From contig NZ_BJHU01000009.1 in the NCBI RefSeq assembly GCF_005405905.1, positions 160,116 to 224,115 of the forward strand: a stretch of DNA of 64,000 nt, read 5' to 3'. This document shows, in pieces, positions 59,214 to 64,000 of this stretch. The position numbers were made by a program, and so were the translations under genes. The notes under the pieces are model-generated. The model was not told the DNA's origin, did no database searches, and saw only the letters and a list, made by a program, of their open reading frames with translations. Origin of the DNA: Acidovorax sp. NB1 (lineage in GTDB: Bacteria > Pseudomonadota > Gammaproteobacteria > Burkholderiales > Burkholderiaceae_C). Each line of letters begins with the position of its first letter. Position 1 is the first letter of the stretch.

Positions 59214-62200
59214 TCACTTCTTACCCGACGACAGATCAAGGACGAACACGTCGATAAAGGGCCGGCGCGCCTCCGGGATGAGAGCAATGATCGCATCACG
59301 CATCTGCTCGGGGGACAAAGGAGGCGCGACACCAGAGGGGGGCGGTTTCAGCCGCCGGCCCGTGGCGGAGGGCACGTCGCCGAACCACAGGACGCAATAA
59401 ATTCCACGGCCCTCCGAGCGCCAATCGATCAGGTATTGCGACGCCAATTGCGAATTGACCGCATCCCAAACGTCGGGATGCCATTGGCCCTTAACCTCCA
59501 TTGGAAGCTGCTTGGGGCCGCGCGCGAAGGCGAGGTCGGCCCGTTTCGATTGGGGCATGTCCGCCTCGGTCATGCGACTGACGCCATAGGACTCGAATAG
59601 CGGGCCTTGGACGAGAGCCGCAAGACGGTCGCGACAGCGGTTCTCGTCGCGAGGGATGTTCTGATCGTTCCAGAAATCTCGAACTTGGTCTAGGTCGTCG
59701 CCCAACAAGACCTTCTGCGCCTCGGCCAGCTCCTCCCCGACCACTGACCGCAGGTCGTCGATGTTGGATGGCGCGCCCGAGGTCAAAATCGCTGAGAGCT
59801 CGGCTGGCGGGAGTGGCGCGAAGCTCTCCTCTGCTCGCTTCTGTGACTGCTCGGCGGCCAAGTGCCGGAACACATCGGAGTAGGTGTCGCTCGGCATCGC
59901 TACGAGCTTGGCCATGAGCTGGGCGGCTTGATCCGACGTGCTGCCCGCGATTGCGGAGGCCAGGCCAACAAGGAAGTCCGTCGCGTCGAACGCGTTCTTG
60001 TCGCCACTGCTGAGACCGGAGATGGTGGTGTGGGGAAATACGCTCCGGAACTCGGAGACGATCCAAGCGTAGACCTCGAGGTCGGCCTCTACGGGGGGGC
60101 CTTGCCGCTTCGTCTGCAGTCGGTCGCGCAAATGCCACAGGAACCGAGGATGGTCGCGGCCGACGTTCGCCAACTCGGGACGGACTTCTTCAAACCGATA
60201 CGTGATGTCGATCGCCAGCCATGCAAGAGCGTGATCGTCGTCCCGGTAGATGCCCCCATCGCGAGCCTTGGCAACTTCGATGATCGCGTTTGCCCCCTCC
60301 GCGCGAATCAGCGCGTCCACAAGGTCCATTTCGGCATCCACCAGCATCTCCGGGTAACCGAGAAGCCATTCGCGTGCGACCGATGCCATGGCGTCGTTCC
60401 ACAATGGCATGTGCTCGATCACCATGAGCTCATGATGCGGCGAGAGGAGGGCATTGAAATACGGCTCAATCCAAGAGCGCAGCAGGACGCGCTTGTCAGC
60501 GAGTTGCGGAGCGGCGGCCTCTTCGAGCGCAACGCGCAGATGGCCGTTGTCGTCGTCTCTTGAAAGTCCGCGTTGCTGCATACAGATGAGAAGCGCCTTC
60601 TTCAGCGTGTCGGTGGACACTCCCGAGAACCCTTGGCCGCTGCGATGTCTTCGGAGCAAGGCGGCAACAAGCGGGTAGGCGACATTCCAAATCATGCCTT
60701 GCACATGGCTGTGCGCGATCTGCTGCATGGTGGGCAGATCAGACTTGTGCAGTGTTGCCTCGAAGCCGACGAAGAACTCTTCCGCGAGTTGCTCGTTGAA
60801 AACTGCGACTAACCGCTCATCTGGCGGCATCGTTTCCTGAGTCCGCGCGGTAATCTGAACTCCCAGGTAAAACTTCGCGGGATCTAACGTCGCGTCAAGG
60901 TCTCCCGCCTTGATCTTCGGAACGATCGCTGTGAACTGGGCGATCGCTTGTTGATGATCCGCCTCGACGCGCGCTTGCCGGGCTGCATTTTCCACCTCCT
61001 GACGAATCTTCCACTGAGGCTTTGACGGATGCGTGGCGCGACGGACGGTCGCGCGTTCTTTGAGCCCGAATGCGGGGAAGACTCGAGCTGCCGCCAGCAC
61101 TTTCCCGTTGTCCTTTCCGATCCTGACGCCTAGCGAGACAAGGTCGCGCCAATCGGATCTCGCGCGCCGCGAGCGCGATCGCTTCGCAGCCACATCTCGC
61201 AAGAAGAAGGCGATGTCCTCCAAATTGCCGGCAAGGCCAATGGCTCGCATTTGCAAACGGTACTCTGCTTGCCACAGCGTTTTCGATTTGTGGGCGGTCC
61301 ATATCCCATATCTCTGGATTCTGCGCCGCAACTCTTCGCGCCCGTCGAACGCTTCACGGATTTGCTTCAGGGTGTCCTTGTCGGCAGAGGACTGCTCGTT
61401 GATCTGACCGAGCCAAATCCAAACGGATGGCGCGTCCTTGAGTTCGATAGATCCGCCTCGCAGGGCTCGCAAGAGCAGCAGCGCGAGGATTTCGGAGAGG
61501 TAGCGCAGGGAGTCGTGGTCCGCGATCACTCGCGGCGGAACACGCGAAGAGATGTCGCGGAGCAGCGTCTTCGAGCGAGACGGGGTTAGCTGAGAAACGA
61601 GCGTTTTGAACTGACGGAACTTGATGGGTTGACGTTCGCTCGCTCGAGGGAACTGCGACACTTGCAGACCAATTTGCGCCAGCAGCGTCGACACGAGTAG
61701 ATCGTCGGCGACGTCGTAGCGGAGCATCGCGATGAGCCGGCCCGCCAGCTGGGCGGAGTCTTCGCTGGCTTGGTCCACCAGCGTTTGTGCGGCAATTGGC
61801 CAGAACTGTCGGCTGCGGCTTCCAAACACCGCTTCCAAGGCCTCCTCGCGTTCGCCATAATGGCGCGCGTTATCGAAGACGAGTTTCTCGAGGATCGATG
61901 AAAGGGACGGGACAAGCGGCGTGTCCTTGATAGCCTCCAGCAGCAAAGTCCGAAGGTGGAAGTTCGATCCCGCGTCGGCCAGGATCGCATCTATCGGAAA
62001 AGCGAGAGAAGGCTGGGCAAGCCCTTTCGCCGAGCGGGCATCCCAGTCTTGCGCGCGAAAATAAGGGTCCGCGCGCGCCAAGCGCTCTAGGGCGTCGAGC
62101 AGAGTTGCCGCCTGAGCTGCATCGAGAAGGGCAGTCTCTCCGTAGCGGAGCAAGCCGAAAGGGTCGGCGGCGATGATGCGCGCCGCGAGGTGGGGACTGT

Positions 62201-63371
62201 GGAACGCGAGCCAGGCATGCAGACCTCGCAAGCTCGATGGAACCGCGCCACCGCCGTGAAATTGGGCGAGAAGCCGACGCCTGCTGATGCTGGTCGTCGC
62301 CTGAGCGGCAAGCCAACGAGCGCCCAGAAATTCTGCGATGACGCGGTGAATGGGGGCGGCGCGCCCAACCCCGACATTCTTGAAAAGTTTGGAAGCGACC
62401 ACGGAGCGCGCGTGGGCGCCGCCGGGCAAATCCTCCAAGTCGCCGATCCACACCTCGCCTTCTTGCCGTTCGGCAATCCCGCCCAGCCTGATGGCATCGA
62501 CGCCGCCGAAGATCATGGCTGCCATGCACGCGCCAGCCGACGACAGCGCCTGTTCTTGATTGATCTGCGCCAACTGCGTGTTTTGGCGAGCATCGTTCTC
62601 CTCACGCCAAATTAGTTCGCAGACATGTCCGAAGAGATCTGCTCGGGTGGCAGGTAGCGATTTCCCGCTGTCAGCGACGCGGCCGAGAAGGCTCAGGGTC
62701 AACGGATTTCGGTAGAGATCTGAGAGGCCTTGCTCGTCCAACCCATCCAAGACGGGGTCGACGGAGCTCGTGAAACCCCGAGACGACCAGAACGCGCTGG
62801 CCTCCTCGCGCGTGAACTCCTCGATCGAGACCACAAGTGGCTCGACCCCGTAGATCTCTTTGAGGCTACGGAGAGAGCGTGATTGCCACTCCCGAGAGCG
62901 ACACGAAAGGACGAACCTCGGGCAGCCAGCATCTTCAAGCTGGGCGAGAACCCGGTCTAACGCATCCTTCTCGTCACGCGCAATCGCTTCGTCTAAGCCA
63001 TCGATGAGCAACGGGTGACCTGGAGTCACATAGCTCCCCGGATTTTTGCTCAGCATGAACCTTGGAGCCGACACTGGCACTACGCCGCTAGCTCGACCAA
63101 GCTCGCCAATGAGCTCGCTTTTACCCATGCCTGGCTCACCGAGAACGACTACGGATCGTTCGAGGCCCAACAGGTTCGAGTCTAGGATCTCGCGTTCCGA
63201 AGGCTCGTCGAGGATGCGCAACTTGCGCCGGAAATAGGCCGTTTCGACGGATTCGACGCTGTCGCCGCAGGGCACATCAACACCTGAGACACGTTTTTCG
63301 AGACTGCTGAGTTTTGTAGACCGCTGCTTACGAAATAGAGGTCGATTAGGGATGGCTGACCGCTGCCTCAT
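59214..63371 (-). CDS. Large STAND/NACHT-type NTPase with C-terminal PD-(D/E)XK-like nuclease domain
   Basis: About 1385 aa (ATG 63371; an in-frame GTG at 63386 gives 1390, numbering used here). The NTPase has Walker A GEPGMGKS (83-90), Walker B LLIDGLDEA (126-134), the STAND sensor FVLSCRSREW (158-167), NPLTLSLL (227-234) and the NACHT late motif HRVIAEFLGARWLA (347-360). A long alpha-helical middle (about 370-1200) probably senses a trigger. The C-terminus has ADLAF, then MEVKG: Asp1284, Glu1297 and Lys1299 fit a D-x12-E-x-K nuclease site. Such proteins are typically anti-phage effectors, usually with the effector at the N-terminus; here only about 75 residues precede the NTPase. Lower GC than the neighbours. 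Confidence 0.75.
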   Translation of the reverse strand: MRQRSAIPNRPLFRKQRSTKLSSLEKRVSGVDVPCGDSVESVETAYFRRKLRILDEPSEREILDSNLLGLERSVVVLGEPGMGKSELIGELGRASGVVPVSAPRFMLSKNPGSYVTPGHPLLIDGLDEAIARDEKDALDRVLAQLEDAGCPRFVLSCRSREWQSRSLRSLKEIYGVEPLVVSIEEFTREEASAFWSSRGFTSSVDPVLDGLDEQGLSDLYRNPLTLSLLGRVADSGKSLPATRADLFGHVCELIWREENDARQNTQLAQINQEQALSSAGACMAAMIFGGVDAIRLGGIAERQEGEVWIGDLEDLPGGAHARSVVASKLFKNVGVGRAAPIHRVIAEFLGARWLAAQATTSISRRRLLAQFHGGGAVPSSLRGLHAWLAFHSPHLAARIIAADPFGLLRYGETALLDAAQAATLLDALERLARADPYFRAQDWDARSAKGLAQPSLAFPIDAILADAGSNFHLRTLLLEAIKDTPLVPSLSSILEKLVFDNARHYGEREEALEAVFGSRSRQFWPIAAQTLVDQASEDSAQLAGRLIAMLRYDVADDLLVSTLLAQIGLQVSQFPRASERQPIKFRQFKTLVSQLTPSRSKTLLRDISSRVPPRVIADHDSLRYLSEILALLLLRALRGGSIELKDAPSVWIWLGQINEQSSADKDTLKQIREAFDGREELRRRIQRYGIWTAHKSKTLWQAEYRLQMRAIGLAGNLEDIAFFLRDVAAKRSRSRRARSDWRDLVSLGVRIGKDNGKVLAAARVFPAFGLKERATVRRATHPSKPQWKIRQEVENAARQARVEADHQQAIAQFTAIVPKIKAGDLDATLDPAKFYLGVQITARTQETMPPDERLVAVFNEQLAEEFFVGFEATLHKSDLPTMQQIAHSHVQGMIWNVAYPLVAALLRRHRSGQGFSGVSTDTLKKALLICMQQRGLSRDDDNGHLRVALEEAAAPQLADKRVLLRSWIEPYFNALLSPHHELMVIEHMPLWNDAMASVAREWLLGYPEMLVDAEMDLVDALIRAEGANAIIEVAKARDGGIYRDDDHALAWLAIDITYRFEEVRPELANVGRDHPRFLWHLRDRLQTKRQGPPVEADLEVYAWIVSEFRSVFPHTTISGLSSGDKNAFDATDFLVGLASAIAGSTSDQAAQLMAKLVAMPSDTYSDVFRHLAAEQSQKRAEESFAPLPPAELSAILTSGAPSNIDDLRSVVGEELAEAQKVLLGDDLDQVRDFWNDQNIPRDENRCRDRLAALVQGPLFESYGVSRMTEADMPQSKRADLAFARGPKQLPMEVKGQWHPDVWDAVNSQLASQYLIDWRSEGRGIYCVLWFGDVPSATGRRLKPPPSGVAPPLSPEQMRDAIIALIPEARRPFIDVFVLDLSSGKK

Positions 63372-63386
63372 TGCACGCTCGCACAC

Positions 63387-64000
63387 TCAGAGTCAGCAGC
63401 CAGAATGCCTGGACGTGCCGCAGGTTTCCAAGGGCCTTCGAGGATGAGTTTCAAATGCTTGAGATGAGAGGTCGTCATGCCGGTTCGACGTGAGCTGGCG
63501 GGGAGAGCTAGCAGAACCACCGCGCGACGCAAGTGAGACTGGAGGCTGAGTTTAATGACTCGCGAGGGCTTGCATGCTCGAAGCAGATGATGCACGAAAA
63601 AGATACTGACGAGTTCCGCCGCGAAGCTGCATGGCTAACCCTCAAGAACAGAGGTGCGACACCGGCCTTGTCATGTCCCATGCGAAGGCGATTTGCTTTA
63701 TGCAACTTCTCCAGGAGCAGGGAATGAGCGTCCGAATAGCACTGGTGACCCGACGTTCGGCGATGAGTACGGGCAATTCCGCTATCGCTGCTGACTAGAC
63801 GCTGGGTGCCTCACGTTGGACGCCTGTTAGCGCCAGTGCAATCGTGATCAGCAGTGCCAGTCGAACATTGACCAGGGGCTGAAGCTGGTTCCATTAGAAG
63901 CCAGCTGTGGATAACTATAGGTTGGATGGTTCGGTAGCACCTCCTTTTTTTGAACTGGTAGTTGGTATTCCCGAGCCGTCAGGCGAGGCCCCCTCCTGCG
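63387..64000. other. Region upstream of the STAND gene, no recognised gene
   Basis: About 610 bp to the window edge. Short overlapping open frames are present on both strands, but none has a convincing start, ribosome binding site or recognisable family. The composition is like the STAND gene, lower in GC than the core. It should contain the promoter of the STAND gene. A single perfect DnaA-box-like TGTGGATAA is at 63906-63914. Confidence 0.45.

Noticed and set aside
58579..59332. Small open frames between rpoH and the STAND gene
   Set aside because: Short, mutually overlapping, no ribosome binding sites, no family resemblance.
58621..63318. GAGTTTTGTA occurs at 58621, 58642 and 63309, possibly marking element ends
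   Set aside because: Only 10-11 bp, AT-rich, and the third copy is inside the STAND coding sequence; no inverted ends, target-site duplication or transposase is visible.
1..64000. CRISPR arrays, prophage or insertion sequence genes
   Set aside because: No regularly spaced repeats with unique spacers, and no transposase, integrase or phage structural gene was recognised on either strand.

Overview
The window is GC-rich, densely packed proteobacterial chromosome. Gene content and order point to a betaproteobacterium of the family Comamonadaceae, probably Acidovorax or a close relative. The evidence is the cox operon layout with cox11, surf1, ctaA, ctaB and sco genes, an rpoH preceded by a CIRCE element, several orphan Bug/TctC-type solute-binding proteins, a pcaIJF cluster under an IclR-type regulator, and a dispersed short repeat family built around GATAGCT that I associate with this family. 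The genus is inference; no rRNA is present.

Layout. 1-10 kb: a 5'-truncated galM, a catalase-family protein, an HtrA/Deg protease, an orphan ABC-type binding protein divergent from an OmpR-type two-component system, panE, and an Lrp-type regulator divergent from rhtA. 10-16.6 kb: a tRNA-Arg(CCT) gene followed by tamB and tamA, all on the minus strand. 16.6-23.4 kb: a MoxR ATPase / small membrane protein / acetyltransferase / VWA operon, a dihaem cytochrome c4, a Na+/H+ antiporter-like protein and small conserved proteins. 23.5-29 kb: the beta-ketoadipate module, pcaR-like regulator divergent from pcaI-pcaJ-pcaF-SDR-binding protein. 29-37.7 kb: an SDR/LysR pair, a thioesterase/transglutaminase pair, a TRIC-family channel, and a Fur-type iron uptake operon (TonB receptor, PepSY protein, two membrane proteins). 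38-46 kb: a YCII-like protein, a Kef-type antiporter, a LysE exporter, an orphan ParA-like ATPase, a MaoC hydratase, a LysR regulator, trmL, comF and a BioC-like methyltransferase. 46.4-56.3 kb: a complete aa3/caa3-type cytochrome c oxidase biogenesis cluster (DUF2244, coxB, coxA, a 38-aa assembly peptide, cox11, DUF2970, coxC, DUF2909, surf1, SCO-like, ctaA, ctaB, sco1). 56.4-58.6 kb: another orphan binding protein and rpoH.

58.6-64 kb looks foreign. It has lower GC, long non-coding stretches and one very large minus-strand gene. That gene encodes an N-terminal STAND/NACHT-type NTPase, a long helical middle and a C-terminal PD-(D/E)XK-like nuclease signature. It is the best candidate in the window for an undescribed (probably anti-phage) system.

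The second unusual theme is the short repeat family, with nine recognised copies. Most are intergenic, but one supplies the signal-peptide codons of a Sco protein, one supplies the ribosome binding site and first codons of pcaJ, and one supplies the stop codon of the Kef-type gene.
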